A stretch of DNA of 64,000 nt from Acidobacteriota bacterium (GCA_013289855.1 JABCZD010000001.1:372001-436000); one strand, 5' to 3'; positions 44,001-54,095 are shown, counted from the stretch's first letter. Translations and numbers: made by a program. Notes: generated by a model from the letters alone, not told the origin.

Positions 44001-45545
44001 TCAAACCAACGCCACCCTGCTCCGCTCCGCGCGCCGCACGCCGCGTTCGCGTTTCTTCATTTCCACGCGCAGCAACTCCGCCAGCGTCGCCACACCGCGC
44101 GCAATCTCTTTCTCGTTCAACCCCGCATACGCCAAGCGCAACGTATTCGGCAGCGGATTCTGCACATAAAAATATCTGCCCGGCGCGAACAGCACTCCGC
44201 GTTCCTTCGCGTGAATCAACAATTCGCTGGCGTCAAATCCCGGCGGCAACTCCAGCCACAGACACATGCCGCCGTCTGGCTTGGTCCAGCGCGTTCCGGC
44301 GGGCATGTGCTTTCGCAGAGCTTCATCCAGCGCCGCCAAACGCTGCGCATAGACCCTGCGCATTTTCGCCACATGCTTGGTAAACCATCCGCGGCGCAAA
44401 AATTCCGCCAGGCATCCCTGCGCCAGTTGGTCCGTGTGCAGGTCGGTATTCTGTTTCACCACGCGCAAACGCTCAATGGCCGCCGCAGGAGCCACAATCC
44501 ATCCCACGCGCAAACCAGGAAACGCCACCTTCGCAAAACTGTCGATGTGAATCACCAGATTCGACCTGTCCAATTGCTTCAGTGACGGAACCCGTTCTTC
44601 CCGCTCATGCAGCCGCCCATAAATATGATCTTCCACCACCGGCACTTGATGCCGCGCCGCCAATTCCAGCAACTTGCGGCGCGATGTCAGCGGCAGCGAC
44701 ATGCCGGTCGGATTCTGAAAATCCGGCGTTACCACAATTAGTTTCACGCGGTTCGCCGCCAACGTCGCTTCCAGCGCCTCTATATCCATCCCCAGCGACG
44801 TGCCCGGCTCGGCATGCGTGCGCACCGGCACACCCAGGCACCGCGCCCGCGCTCCGTTGAAAATTGCCACCGACCCCGGATAGGCAGGATTCTCGAGAAT
44901 CACCGAGTCCCCTGCCCGCACAAACGCTTTGCTGATCAGATCCAGCGACTGCTGGCATCCATCGGTAATCAATAAATTTTCGTCTTTCGCCGCGATTCCT
45001 TCCTTGTGCAAGAGCTCCAGAATCGCTTCCTTCAACGGTACGTATCCATCCGAAGGACCCAAATTCAAAACATCCACGGCCTCGCGCCGCAACACCGCAT
45101 TGATACAAGTCTGTAATTCTTCGATGGGGAAAAACTCCTGCGCCGGCCGCGCCATCACAAAAGATAGCGCGTCTTCCGGCTCGCTCGCGGTTAGCCGGCT
45201 GAGCACTTCCTCGCCGCGTTCATCCGCAAACAGCAATTCCCAGCGAATCCCCTGCGCGCCATCCAGCACCGGCGGGGCGGGCGGCGTAATTTTCAGGCCG
45301 TTGCCATTCGCGCGAATAAATGTTCCGCGCCCCACGTGACCTTGAATCAGCCCCTCGGACTCCAGCTCAGCGTACGCATTCGCCACCGTCGTGCGATGCA
45401 CACCCAGCGCCACCGCCAGCTCGCGGCTCGCCGGAATGCGGTCGCCCGGCCGCAAATCGCCGGCATGCACCAGCGCGCGCAGTTGGTCTCGCAATTGAAC
45501 GTAAAGGGGAACGTGACTCTCAGGCTGTAAATGTACGGGCAACAT
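44001..45545 (-). CDS. MocR/PdxR-type GntR regulator with aminotransferase domain
   Basis: The 514-residue protein starts with a GntR winged helix (residues ~10-80: LYVQLRDQLRALVHAGDLRPGD, SRELAVALGVHRTTVANAY). It is joined to a fold-type I aminotransferase domain (ENPAYPGS, VVTPDFQNPTGMSL) with the PLP-lysine in HIDSFAKVAFPG. PdxR, a member of this group, activates pdxST in response to PLP. Its co-location with pdxS/pdxT makes that role likely here. Unlike many PdxR loci the regulator is co-directional and separated from pdxS by a thioesterase gene. Confidence 0.88.
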   Translation of the reverse strand: MLPVHLQPESHVPLYVQLRDQLRALVHAGDLRPGDRIPASRELAVALGVHRTTVANAYAELESEGLIQGHVGRGTFIRANGNGLKITPPAPPVLDGAQGIRWELLFADERGEEVLSRLTASEPEDALSFVMARPAQEFFPIEELQTCINAVLRREAVDVLNLGPSDGYVPLKEAILELLHKEGIAAKDENLLITDGCQQSLDLISKAFVRAGDSVILENPAYPGSVAIFNGARARCLGVPVRTHAEPGTSLGMDIEALEATLAANRVKLIVVTPDFQNPTGMSLPLTSRRKLLELAARHQVPVVEDHIYGRLHEREERVPSLKQLDRSNLVIHIDSFAKVAFPGLRVGWIVAPAAAIERLRVVKQNTDLHTDQLAQGCLAEFLRRGWFTKHVAKMRRVYAQRLAALDEALRKHMPAGTRWTKPDGGMCLWLELPPGFDASELLIHAKERGVLFAPGRYFYVQNPLPNTLRLAYAGLNEKEIARGVATLAELLRVEMKKRERGVRRAERSRVALV

Positions 45546-45701
45546 TGTCTCTCACCCTGCCATCAATTCTAGCAGAACATGGCCTGGTGCAAGAGCCAAT
45601 ATGTCTTCCGTCGGAACCGTCATTTCGCCGAAAACCGTCTTTTCTTTGTAGTGGCGCCCCGACCGGGTCCGGGCGCGCCCTTAACGCCAGGACGTTCAAT
45701 T

Positions 45702-47219
45702 TCAGGGACTAGCTTTCCCCGCGTTACTCCCATCCGCTCCAGCAACCGGCGGGCCGAACGTCTTCGCCTGATCCCCCACCGCCAACTCCCGCAAACAAAT
45801 CTTCAGCAAATTGCTGCGATCGCACTGATAAATCTGCACCAGCGGCAGGTCGCTGGCCTGAAACACATACGTACCCCCTTCCATATTTACGGACTTGAAG
45901 TAAGAATCTGTCGCGATCGGACTTCCCGTCTGCGACCGCACGCGAAACTGTCCTGAGGGCGGCTCGTAATTGGAATACGTGAAGCAGTGCCCCACGCACG
46001 CGCGGTCCACCAGATGCCCCGCAAACTGAATCCGCCAGCCTGGTTGCGCCGTCAGCGTGGGAATCACCCGCGTACCGTATGGCAAGTTCCACAGCAACAG
46101 GTCCACGTTGCTCTCCACCTGGTTGAAATAAATCATGTCGTCGTTCAAGAAAACGAAGAACGCCAGCGCGATCAGCGCAAACCCCGCCAGATGCCACTTG
46201 CGCGGCGTAAGACACGCCAGCACCGCTAGCCCGAAAATAGCCGAAATGGTCGTCAGCCGCGTCACCAGCAGACCGATCCACGCCGACTCCGGAGAAATCT
46301 GCAAATTCTCTGGCAGCAGCGCCGTAACCACAAAAGCCACCGCGTACAGCTCCAGCGGAAACGCAAACGGTTTCCACGCGCTCCACGCGCGACGCCGCGC
46401 CGTGTCCGCCACCACGCAAATCACGCCAAACATCACCGCGATGCGCGCCAGGGCAGCATATTGTGCACCGTACAGCACGATTTGGTCCGACCCGTTGTAC
46501 ACATAAAACGGATCGTCCTTGCTCCAATCGACATCGAAATCCACTTTAGTCGCCAGCACCCAGTGCAACGCCACGAAGCCGCCTATCACCAGCACCGGCA
46601 CCGCATATTTCCAAACGCCCGGAAGCATTCCTTGCAACGCCAAATACGCCATCGTTCCCACGGCAAACACGAACCCCAGAGGATGCGCCACGTAAATAAT
46701 TGGCAGGAACGCCAGCGCCGTCAGCCGGTCACTGCGCCGTCCACCAAGAAAAATCGCCAGGCTCCAGCACGCCAGCCCCAGCGAAAAGTAATAATTGAAA
46801 AATCCCATGTTGAACGAATAGCCGTACGTCAACATCGCGATGCAGGGCGTCACGAACCACGGCGCCTGCCCACTCATCGCCGCCACCAGTGCAAACGCGC
46901 CCCAAAAGAAAATCAGCACCGCCAACGCAATCACAATTTTCTCGGCCGCAAGAAATCCCACCACGTTCGCCACATGCAGCAGCAAAAAATCGAAAAGCAC
47001 GTTATGCCACTGATGCGCCAGATAAAGCCCGGGCGCCTCCCCCTTCCCGATCAGTTGCGCCAGCCAGGCGTTGTATACGTGACTCCCCAAATCCCCCGCC
47101 TCAACGTGCCGGTGCCACACGCACGGCACCAGCAGCAGCACGGAGATCGGCACAATTCGCAGCGCGTAGCGGCAAAAAAATTGCCATCCACGCACTACTG
47201 CGGACAGTTCGTTGGTCAT
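45702..47219 (-). CDS. Polytopic membrane protein, GT-C-like, unknown function
   Basis: The 505-residue protein has about eleven membrane segments and a ~130-residue C-terminal extracytoplasmic tail. The first periplasmic loop carries VEAGDLGSHVYNAWLAQLI, an acidic motif similar in position to that of polyprenyl-sugar-dependent glycosyltransferases. GGGAG precedes the ATG. No known family is certain. Confidence 0.6.
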   Translation of the reverse strand: MTNELSAVVRGWQFFCRYALRIVPISVLLLVPCVWHRHVEAGDLGSHVYNAWLAQLIGKGEAPGLYLAHQWHNVLFDFLLLHVANVVGFLAAEKIVIALAVLIFFWGAFALVAAMSGQAPWFVTPCIAMLTYGYSFNMGFFNYYFSLGLACWSLAIFLGGRRSDRLTALAFLPIIYVAHPLGFVFAVGTMAYLALQGMLPGVWKYAVPVLVIGGFVALHWVLATKVDFDVDWSKDDPFYVYNGSDQIVLYGAQYAALARIAVMFGVICVVADTARRRAWSAWKPFAFPLELYAVAFVVTALLPENLQISPESAWIGLLVTRLTTISAIFGLAVLACLTPRKWHLAGFALIALAFFVFLNDDMIYFNQVESNVDLLLWNLPYGTRVIPTLTAQPGWRIQFAGHLVDRACVGHCFTYSNYEPPSGQFRVRSQTGSPIATDSYFKSVNMEGGTYVFQASDLPLVQIYQCDRSNLLKICLRELAVGDQAKTFGPPVAGADGSNAGKASP

Positions 47220-47405
47220 TTGCTCCCAGAAAAATTGTGGAGTAGAGGTATCAAGCGCAGGAATTGTACTATTTTATGAAATTCCGCCAAGCCATTTCAG
47301 TGCTAACGGGGATGCTCGACTTTATCGCTGAGCTCCGCCTGCAGCGCTGCAAACCAAGTTTGCCGCCATCGCCACTCTATGCGAAACTAAGGCAGACGAG
47401 GCCAC

Positions 47406-47957
47406 ATGAGCGTTCCAACGAGCACTTCCTTAGGCAAACACGTCACCCTAACCAAGCCCGACGACTTCGGCAATCTGCTCGAAGACGAAGGCATCATCTT
47501 CACCACGCTCGACAAAGCCGTGAACTGGGCCCGCCGCAGCTCCATCTGGCCGCTAGGTTTCGGCCTCGCCTGCTGCGCAATCGAAATGATGTCGATGGCC
47601 GCCGCCCGCTTTGACGTGGCTCGCTTCGGCGCCGAAGTCTTCCGCCCATCTCCACGCCAAGCCGACCTGATGATCGTCGCTGGCCGCCTTTCGCAAAAAA
47701 TGGCTCCCATCGTCCGCCAACTCTACGATCAAATGCCCGAACCCAAGTGGGTCATTTCCATGGGCGCTTGCGCCACCAGCGGCGGCGTTTTCAACAATTA
47801 CGCCATCGTTCAGGGCTGCAACCAGGTCATCCCGGTCGATGTCTACGTCCCCGGCTGCCCTCCGCGCCCCGAAGCCCTGCTCTACTCCATCCTCCAACTA
47901 CAAAAGAAAATCGACAACGAAAAAGGCTCCTTCAAGCGCGCCTTCAACCTCGACTAG
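47406..47957 (+). CDS. nuoB: NADH-quinone oxidoreductase subunit B
   Basis: The 183-residue protein holds the N2 [4Fe-4S] ligands of complex I: the adjacent cysteines in [18 protein letters not shown], and VPGCPPRPE. Also conserved are the [22 protein letters not shown] region. NuoB sits at the junction of the NADH arm and membrane arm. No other nuo gene is adjacent (neighbours are a membrane protein and a small ORF), so it is an isolated copy. It could be a duplicate, or part of a dispersed nuo set elsewhere in the genome. Confidence 0.92.
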   Translation: MSVPTSTSLGKHVTLTKPDDFGNLLEDEGIIFTTLDKAVNWARRSSIWPLGFGLACCAIEMMSMAAARFDVARFGAEVFRPSPRQADLMIVAGRLSQKMAPIVRQLYDQMPEPKWVISMGACATSGGVFNNYAIVQGCNQVIPVDVYVPGCPPRPEALLYSILQLQKKIDNEKGSFKRAFNLD

Positions 47958-48004
47958 CGCTGGCTCCTATCGCCGCGCCCCATAACGTTTCGCCGCCACT
48001 ATCC

Positions 48005-48208
48005 TCATTTCTTACTGTCCGCTGATTCCTCGCCGCTCTCGCGGTGTATCGCCTTCAGCATCGCGGTGTAATAGGGCGCGATGAACTTTGCAATGGTCTC
48101 CGGTTCGGCATTGCCAAGCCTGGCGTGACTCATCACCAAATGTTGCATCGCCGGTTCTGCCGTAAACATCGTCTGCACCAGTATCGCCGCTGCTGTCTCT
48201 TTAGACAT
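48005..48208 (-). CDS. Small helical protein (67 aa)
   Basis: GGAGG lies seven bases before the ATG, a strong start signal. The product (MSKETAAAILVQTMFTAEPA onward) is mostly helical with a charged C-terminal tail ending SADSKK. No known family recognised. It has no membrane segment. Confidence 0.6.
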   Translation of the reverse strand: MSKETAAAILVQTMFTAEPAMQHLVMSHARLGNAEPETIAKFIAPYYTAMLKAIHRESGEESADSKK

Positions 48209-48537
48209 TTCGCTTCCTCCACGCTACATGGATGCCCGCCGCCATCCTTTTGTTTCGCAAGAGTTGTCTCGCGCGAGTGCGCGCGTCAACGCACGAAAAC
48301 TCTCGTGACCGTAGTCCGTAAGAAACTGTATTGGCGTATTTTATCTGCGGCGGGAGATTTCGCGACGGCCACAAACATCGCTAGGACGTGGAGTTCCCCG
48401 ACATTTGCGGCCGTCACGCGTTCCGAATGAAAGAATGCACTACTGCCGCAGGCAAATTGTCATGGAGATGTAAAGTGTTGGTCTGCAGATGGTAAGAAAT
48501 AACCGGGTTTCCGGACGCTTCACCCGCCCCACTTGGG
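48209..48537. other. Intergenic region
   Basis: It holds the ribosome-binding site of the small gene at 48208 and presumably its promoter, plus an alternating CGCGCG-rich run (CGCGCGAGTGCGCGCG). No gene supported. Confidence 0.35.
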
Positions 48538-49026
48538 TCAGTCAAACTCCAGTTTCGGCGCAGGCTGCTCTCGCCCCACTTGCCCGGAAGCAATCGCCGC
48601 TTTGTGGTAGTTTTCCGCCTTAACCGGGTGCCCGGCCATTCGCCGCAACAGCGACAGCTGACCAACATGCGTCAGCACATCGGCAATCGGCCCCTGAAAC
48701 AGCTTTTCCGGAGTCTCATGCAGCGGCTCCGCGGAAGCCAAATAGTCATCGAACGCTTTCAATCCGAGAAAAAAACGCGTCACCTCTGCAGACCATTCCT
48801 TCGGCGTCAAAGCACTCCACGCCGACTTCCCGCGCGCGAGGGAGAGCGCCCAATCAAATATGTCATTGATGTGTGCCAGTATCATCACCGGTGTCCGCGG
48901 GTACCCGCCAATTTCCGTGGTCCCGAAGCTGGCCGGCGCATCGCGCAGCGGTTTCGCGCCACGATACGCAATCGTTGCCAGCGTATGTCGCAAAAAACTC
49001 CGTTCCAGCTCCGGTCCGTTTGCCAT
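48538..49026 (-). CDS. DinB-like four-helix protein
   Basis: The 162-residue protein has the helical-bundle pattern and metal-type histidines of DinB/YfiT proteins: LERSFLRHTLATIAYRG, PVMILAHINDIFDWAL and VLTHVGQLSLLRRMAGHP, with His near the end of helices 2 and 3. These bind a divalent metal, and some act as thiol (bacillithiol) transferases. Substrate unknown. Confidence 0.75.
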   Translation of the reverse strand: MANGPELERSFLRHTLATIAYRGAKPLRDAPASFGTTEIGGYPRTPVMILAHINDIFDWALSLARGKSAWSALTPKEWSAEVTRFFLGLKAFDDYLASAEPLHETPEKLFQGPIADVLTHVGQLSLLRRMAGHPVKAENYHKAAIASGQVGREQPAPKLEFD

Positions 49027-49150
49027 AAATCCATCCTGAACAGTGTCGCGCTTGGCCGGAGGAGCCGTTATGCTCCCCGCCGTTCACGCGAAAGAAGATT
49101 AAAAGCTGCCATCTCAAACAGCAAGGGAAAATACCGCGGCGAAATCCTCC

Positions 49151-49178
49151 GTAGGGGCACGGCATGCCGTGCCCGCTC
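49151..49178. repeat. Dispersed GC-rich palindrome, inverted copy
   Basis: GTAGGGGCACGGCATGCCGT followed by GCCCGCTC. It matches the inverse complement of the element at 22614 over its whole length, apart from one central base. Confidence 0.75.
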
Positions 49179-49281
49179 TGCCGCGCACACTCTTGTAGCG
49201 ACGCCCTCTTGCCCTGAGCCGCGAAGGGTCAGGGCGTCATCGGTCCCACAATCGGGCCCTTAGTGCTCCTTCCAGCCAAAA

Positions 49282-50169
49282 CTATTCCTTCGTTTTCGCA
49301 ACACCCGTTTTGCCATACACCCGCACATAATCCACCAGCATCTGTTGCGGAAACACCGTAGCCCCATCCGGCGGCCCCGGCCAATCCCCACCCACCGCCA
49401 GATTCAAAATCACAAAAAATTTATGATCAAACGGCCAAGCCGCCCCAGCCGGCCACTGCTCCCGCTTAAACGTCGCGTAATTCGCAGCATCGATAAAAAA
49501 TCGTATCGCATCCGCATCCCACTCCACCGCATACAAGTGAAAATCATCAGACAGCTTCGGATTCCCCGGCAAAGAAAATTTAGACGTCAAATCCGCCGTT
49601 CCGCCCGTAGCCCCCGCCCCATACAACGCTCCGTGCAGCGAACCGTGCACCGCCGCAGGCTCTTTCCCAATATTCTCCATGATGTCGATCTCCCCGCAGC
49701 GCGGCCAGCCCACCGTGGAAATGTCGTCGCCCAGCATCCAGAACGCTGGCCACATCCCTTCGCCGTGCGGAATCTTGATCCGTGCCTCAAACCTCCCGTA
49801 CGTTTGCGAGAACAGAGTTTGCGTCTTTATCCGCGCGGATGTGTACAACCGCGTTTCCCCTTTCGGGGTTACGGTAGTTTCCTTCTGTGCCGTAATCACC
49901 AGGTTTCCCGACTTCATCTGCGCGTTCTGCGCATGATTGGTATAGAACTCCAGCTCGTGATTGCCCCAACCGTCGCCGCCAATGTCATACGTCCACTTGG
50001 CCGCATCGGGTACCGCGCCGTCCGGCCCGTCAAACTCATCGCTCCACACCAGCTGATAACCAGGCGCGGGCCCCGATTGCGCCGCGCCGTAACCCACCTT
50101 CAGTCGGCCGCTAAAAACAATCCCGATAAAAACGACCGTGGCGAAGAGTGCTTTCAATAGTTTTTTCAT
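49282..50169 (-). CDS. Glycoside hydrolase family 16 beta-glucanase
   Basis: The ATG at 50169 (MKKLLKALFATVVF) gives 295 residues with a signal peptide. An upstream ATG at 50217 would add 16. The beta-jelly-roll domain contains YQLVWSDEFDGPDG, NHELEFYT, SQTYGRFEARIKIP and the catalytic motif GEIDIMEN, with Glu160 and Glu165 as nucleophile and acid/base and Asp162 between them. GH16 enzymes of this group cut beta-1,3 or beta-1,3-1,4 glucans outside the cell. No carbohydrate-binding domain is attached. Confidence 0.92.
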   Translation of the reverse strand: MKKLLKALFATVVFIGIVFSGRLKVGYGAAQSGPAPGYQLVWSDEFDGPDGAVPDAAKWTYDIGGDGWGNHELEFYTNHAQNAQMKSGNLVITAQKETTVTPKGETRLYTSARIKTQTLFSQTYGRFEARIKIPHGEGMWPAFWMLGDDISTVGWPRCGEIDIMENIGKEPAAVHGSLHGALYGAGATGGTADLTSKFSLPGNPKLSDDFHLYAVEWDADAIRFFIDAANYATFKREQWPAGAAWPFDHKFFVILNLAVGGDWPGPPDGATVFPQQMLVDYVRVYGKTGVAKTKE

Positions 50170-50368
50170 GATTACGCCGACGTGTGGCCCAGTTCGCGCA
50201 GACAAGCATAGGCCCATGCCGACGACCGGTCAAAAAAAAGGGCGCCAGACGGCTGCACGGGTTGATCCTTGGGGTGATATTTGCGTATTTGTTTATAAGC
50301 CACACACCGTTTACCGTTGCTCGGTAAGCGACTTTGTGAGAACGATTTCTGTCACTCTGGCGCTGCCT

Positions 50369-50971
50369 TCAGATGCCCAACACGGCGCGAATGTTTTTAG
50401 CCGCACGCTCGTAATTGACGATAATGACACCTTTCGAGGTGACGGTGCTTCCCGTCGCCTTGAAAACCGCCGGGATCGTGCCATCGGCAAACAATCGTTT
50501 TCCACCGCCCAACGTAATCGGAAATATCTTCAGCCAGAACGCATCGACCAAATCATGTTTGAGAAGCGTCTGAACGAGATTTGCGCTTCCATAAACGTGC
50601 AAATCCGGCCCTTCCTGTTGCTTAATTTTGGTGATTTTTTCCGCAATATCGCCGTTTAAAAACACGGACGGCTGCCATTCGTGAGAAGTTATGGTATTCG
50701 AGGCGACGTACTTGGTCGCTGTGTTGACGCTCGGCCAAATGTCGTTATGTTGCGGCCAGAATCGTGCCCAGATTTCAAAGGTTTTCCGACCTAGCAACAA
50801 GTCAAACGGCATGTTCATCTCTTTTCTTATGACCGTTGAAGAAACAGTGTCGGAATGTGGAATTATCCACCCGCCGTACGCGAAGCCGCCGCTGGTGTCT
50901 TCCTCTGGCCTGCCTGGGGCTTGTACGACTCCATCAAGGGAGACAAATTCAAGCACGTTAACCTTTCTCAT
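50369..50971 (-). CDS. RibD C-terminal/dihydrofolate-reductase-fold protein
   Basis: The 200-residue protein has the RibD_C fold: [55 protein letters not shown], and [15 protein letters not shown]. This stand-alone family (YyaP/YwjB type) binds NADPH, with mostly unknown substrates. AAGGA is nine bases upstream. Confidence 0.88.
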   Translation of the reverse strand: MRKVNVLEFVSLDGVVQAPGRPEEDTSGGFAYGGWIIPHSDTVSSTVIRKEMNMPFDLLLGRKTFEIWARFWPQHNDIWPSVNTATKYVASNTITSHEWQPSVFLNGDIAEKITKIKQQEGPDLHVYGSANLVQTLLKHDLVDAFWLKIFPITLGGGKRLFADGTIPAVFKATGSTVTSKGVIIVNYERAAKNIRAVLGI

Positions 50972-51408
50972 GAGTGAGTTCCTTCGCGTCCTATCTGATT
51001 TTGTTTGATTTGCGGGGGTCCCCAGTCTTCGATGAGCTTCTTCCAGAAGTTAGGGACGTCGCTGCTCCAGAACACAAGCTTCCGAATCGCAGCGAGAATA
51101 ACACGACTTCTGGTCAGGTCCTTTTGGCCGGAATTCTACTTGTCCGGGCGACGCATGCCGGTTCAATGGGTCCGTGCAACACCTTGCAATCGACTGATCC
51201 GACGGAACTTCTCTCGGAATACCGGCCGCAGTCGATTCAAACCTGGACAGGTAGTGCTTTGTTTGGATTGAACGATTTTAGCTCTTGGATCATCTACAAT
51301 TTAGCGTCGGTTGAGTGTTGCACGGACCCATTGAATCCACCCGACTTACCGGGACTTAATGCTCCGGATCTTCGTTTTGTGTTAGGGTTTCTCAAAAAAG
51401 GAGGCATT
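50972..51408. other. Divergent intergenic region before the SDR gene
   Basis: It includes the ribosome-binding site AAAGGAGG (51397-51404) of the SDR gene and the start signals of the RibD_C gene. Open frames crossing the region do not look like proteins. No repeat noted. The long leader may hold the promoter of the SDR-VOC-DUF4331 group. Confidence 0.4.
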
Positions 51409-52191
51409 ATGAAGCTCACAGGGAAAAAGGCCCTTATCACCGGCGGCAACAGTGGCATCGGCCTTGCCACAGCCCGTCTTTTCGTCGCCGAGGGCGCGCA
51501 GGTCGCCATTACCGGGCGCGACCAGAAGAAACTCGACGAAGCGCTCGCCGAACTTGGATCGAGCGCGCGTGGCTATCGCGTTGACGTCACCGTTGCGGAA
51601 GATCGCAAGCAACTCTTTGCAGCCCTGACCAAAGATTTTGGGAAACTCGATATTGTCTTCGCCAATGCCGGCACCTCCGGCCGGACTCCTACCGGCTCGA
51701 CCGACGAGGCCATTTTTGAGAACGTGATCCACACCAACCTTAATGCCGCTTTCTTTACCGTAAATTCCGCGGTCCCTCTGCTGAACGACAACGCCAGCAT
51801 CATCTTTTGTGGGTCGGTACATAACTACCTTGGACAACCGGGCGTCGCCGCATATGCCGCCACCAAGGGTGGTCTCGTCTCGATGGCGCGTTCCATCGCC
51901 GCCGACTTGGCGCCGCGCAACATTCGCGCGAACGTCGTCGCACCAGGCGCGATCAAAACTCCCATTTGGAAGCGCGGAACCCGCGCCGCGATGTCCACAG
52001 ACGAGTCCGACAAAGAAGCGAAGTTCTTCTCATCTTTAGTTCCGCTGGGCCGTTGGGGCGAGCCGGAAGAAATTGCCAAAGCCGTGCTGTTCCTTGCCTC
52101 GGAGGATTCCTCATACGTCAACGCGGCCGAGTTGGTGGTGGATGGCGGACTCACGGGTGCCCAGTTTGGAGCTCCCATTCTTCGGCACTGA
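51409..52191 (+). CDS. SDR-family oxidoreductase
   Basis: The ATG at 51409 has AAAGGAGG four bases upstream. The 260-residue classical SDR has the cofactor motif TGGNSGIG, the NAG motif (FANAGTS), catalytic Ser in CGSV and Tyr149-x3-Lys153 (YAATK), and the typical C-terminal PLGRWGEPEEIAKAVLFLAS and VDGG. It reduces a ketone or oxidises an alcohol with NAD(P)H. It is followed 71 bp on by the VOC gene. Confidence 0.93.
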   Translation: MKLTGKKALITGGNSGIGLATARLFVAEGAQVAITGRDQKKLDEALAELGSSARGYRVDVTVAEDRKQLFAALTKDFGKLDIVFANAGTSGRTPTGSTDEAIFENVIHTNLNAAFFTVNSAVPLLNDNASIIFCGSVHNYLGQPGVAAYAATKGGLVSMARSIAADLAPRNIRANVVAPGAIKTPIWKRGTRAAMSTDESDKEAKFFSSLVPLGRWGEPEEIAKAVLFLASEDSSYVNAAELVVDGGLTGAQFGAPILRH

Positions 52192-52262
52192 CAGCAGAGA
52201 GTTCCACCACAGTGAGGCATGGAGGAGAAGAACTTCAGTTGAACACAAAAGGAGGAAAGAAC

Positions 52263-52949
52263 ATGGCAAATCCGGCGCATGGAGTCCAGGCCAACGACGC
52301 CGCCAGCGTGGCGAAGGTCGACATGAAATTAGAAATCGTCGTTATCCCCGTCTCGGATGTCGATCGCGCGAAGGAGTTTTACGCGAGGCTCGGGTGGCGA
52401 CTGGACGCCGACTACGACAACGGCAAAGACTATCGCGTGATTCAGTTCACGCCGCCTGGCTCCGGCTGCTCGGTCATCTTCGGCAAGAATGTAACTGGAG
52501 CGGCTCCCGGCTCGGCCCAAGGTCTTTATTTGATCGTTGATGATATCGAGGCGGCGCGCAAGAATCTGCTTGGTCACGGCGTTTCGGTCAGCGAAGTGTT
52601 CCACGGCGGCGGCGAGGTGTACGCTGGCTCGGACGAGCCCTACCTGTTTGGGCGGATCCGGGTCAACGGTGCTGATCCCGAACATCGCAGCTACCGCTCG
52701 TTCGCCTCGTTCCGCGATCCGGACGGGAATGGCTGGCTTTTCCAGGAAATCACGACGCGGCTTCCGGGTCGCATCGACGCGACGGCGACAACCTTCGCAT
52801 CGGCGAACAATCTGGCGAGCGCGTTTCGGCGCGCGGAGGCGGCCCACGGCGAGCACGAGAAGCGCATCGGGCAGCGCGACGCGAACTGGCCCGACTGGTA
52901 CGCCGCTTACATGGTGGCGGAGCAGGAGGGACGGGAGCTGCCGCAATGA
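52263..52949 (+). CDS. VOC (glyoxalase/dioxygenase-fold) protein
   Basis: The ATG at 52263 has AGGAGG upstream. The first ~145 of 228 residues form a VOC domain: LEIVVIPVSDVDRAKEFYARLGWRLD-type opening (LEIVVIPVSDVDRAKEFY), LYLIVDDIEAARKNL, and ASFRDPDGNGWLFQEIT. The usual metal Glu may be in FQE. The C-terminal ~70 residues include a conserved-looking WPDWYAAYMVAEQEG segment found in a subset of VOC proteins. Role unknown. Confidence 0.88.
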   Translation: MANPAHGVQANDAASVAKVDMKLEIVVIPVSDVDRAKEFYARLGWRLDADYDNGKDYRVIQFTPPGSGCSVIFGKNVTGAAPGSAQGLYLIVDDIEAARKNLLGHGVSVSEVFHGGGEVYAGSDEPYLFGRIRVNGADPEHRSYRSFASFRDPDGNGWLFQEITTRLPGRIDATATTFASANNLASAFRRAEAAHGEHEKRIGQRDANWPDWYAAYMVAEQEGRELPQ

Positions 52950-53024
52950 ACGACTCCGCATTCCTATGAGACGCGGCAACAACTGGTCGCAGCTGAACTT
53001 TTAATGAAATAGTACGAGGAACAC

Positions 53025-54095
53025 ATGTCACATCACTTCGACACCAAACTCGCAAGAGAAGAGCCAAGTCTCAATGTTAATGATCTTTATCTGTTTGAAG
53101 GATCTCCCGGGACGACCGTGATGTTGATGACGGTAAACCCTGATGTGGGGTTGTCTGCGCCAGACACTCTGCATGTCGAGGGACTCTATGCGTTTCGTTT
53201 CGATCTAAATGCGGATGCACGCGAAGAGGTTGCGTTTAAGTTTAGATTCGGTGAACCACGGCATGCCGAAGGCAACGAGGATGTGCATATACAAAAGTTT
53301 CAGGTACTTAGAGCGACGGGTAATTCGTTTGGCGGTCTCGCGGGTGAGGTTCTGCTCGAGGGCGAAACCGAAAAAATTAGCGGCACATCAGGCGTGCGGG
53401 CGTTTGCGGGAATCGCGGCGGATATGTTTGCCCCCAATGGCTCCGGGATGCACGCTTTTCTGACGGCGTTTTATGAAGAACATCGTTATGACGCTACCGT
53501 ATTTCAGCATGGGCTGAACTCCTTTGCGAATCGCAACGTAACGGCAATCGTTCTGGAAGTGCCCAACGACATGATCGGGCGCGGCAGGGTCCATTGTTGG
53601 GCCACCGCGTCACTTGTCGGACACGCGCCTGAAGTGCAGATCCAGCGGTGGGGACTGCCTTTAATTACCCATTTCTTCCCGAACGATCCTGATGGCCAGG
53701 AGATGAAAGAGCGTTTCAACGCATCGCAACCATCAGACGACGTAGCTTCGTTTTCGAGGTTCTTCTTTGATTTTAGCGAAAAGATGACCACGTACGCGAT
53801 GTCCGCCGTAAACCCCGCCGAATACGGAAAGCAAATCGCCGCTCGTTTATGTCCCGTTACATTGCCATACGAATTAGGAACGCCGGCCGCCTTCGATCGC
53901 GCGCGATTCAACGGACGGCCCTTGGCCGATGACGTCATGGACGTGATGCTGACATTGGTGTCGAATACGCCTATCGAGGACGGCGCCGTTCCTGACCGGA
54001 AACGCATTCGCAGCGAATTCCCCTACGTCGCACCTCCGTACACCAAGGAGGAACAGATGGGCGTCTCCCCAATACACCAGCCGCCGAAAAAATAA
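53025..54095 (+). CDS. DUF4331-family protein
   Basis: The 356-residue protein opens with SHHFDTKLAREEPSLNVNDLYLFEG and continues with long beta segments (TLHVEGLYAFRFDLNADARE, GVRAFAGIAADMFAPNG, VTAIVLEVPNDMIG), the pattern of DUF4331 proteins, often exported. This one lacks a signal peptide. A C-terminal VSPIHQPPKK tail ends the protein. Function unknown. It lies 75 bp after the VOC gene on the same strand. Confidence 0.75.
   Translation: MSHHFDTKLAREEPSLNVNDLYLFEGSPGTTVMLMTVNPDVGLSAPDTLHVEGLYAFRFDLNADAREEVAFKFRFGEPRHAEGNEDVHIQKFQVLRATGNSFGGLAGEVLLEGETEKISGTSGVRAFAGIAADMFAPNGSGMHAFLTAFYEEHRYDATVFQHGLNSFANRNVTAIVLEVPNDMIGRGRVHCWATASLVGHAPEVQIQRWGLPLITHFFPNDPDGQEMKERFNASQPSDDVASFSRFFFDFSEKMTTYAMSAVNPAEYGKQIAARLCPVTLPYELGTPAAFDRARFNGRPLADDVMDVMLTLVSNTPIEDGAVPDRKRIRSEFPYVAPPYTKEEQMGVSPIHQPPKK

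Noticed and set aside
46461..47279. 272-codon plus-strand frame
   Set aside because: Antisense shadow of the polytopic membrane protein; His/Gln/Arg-rich.
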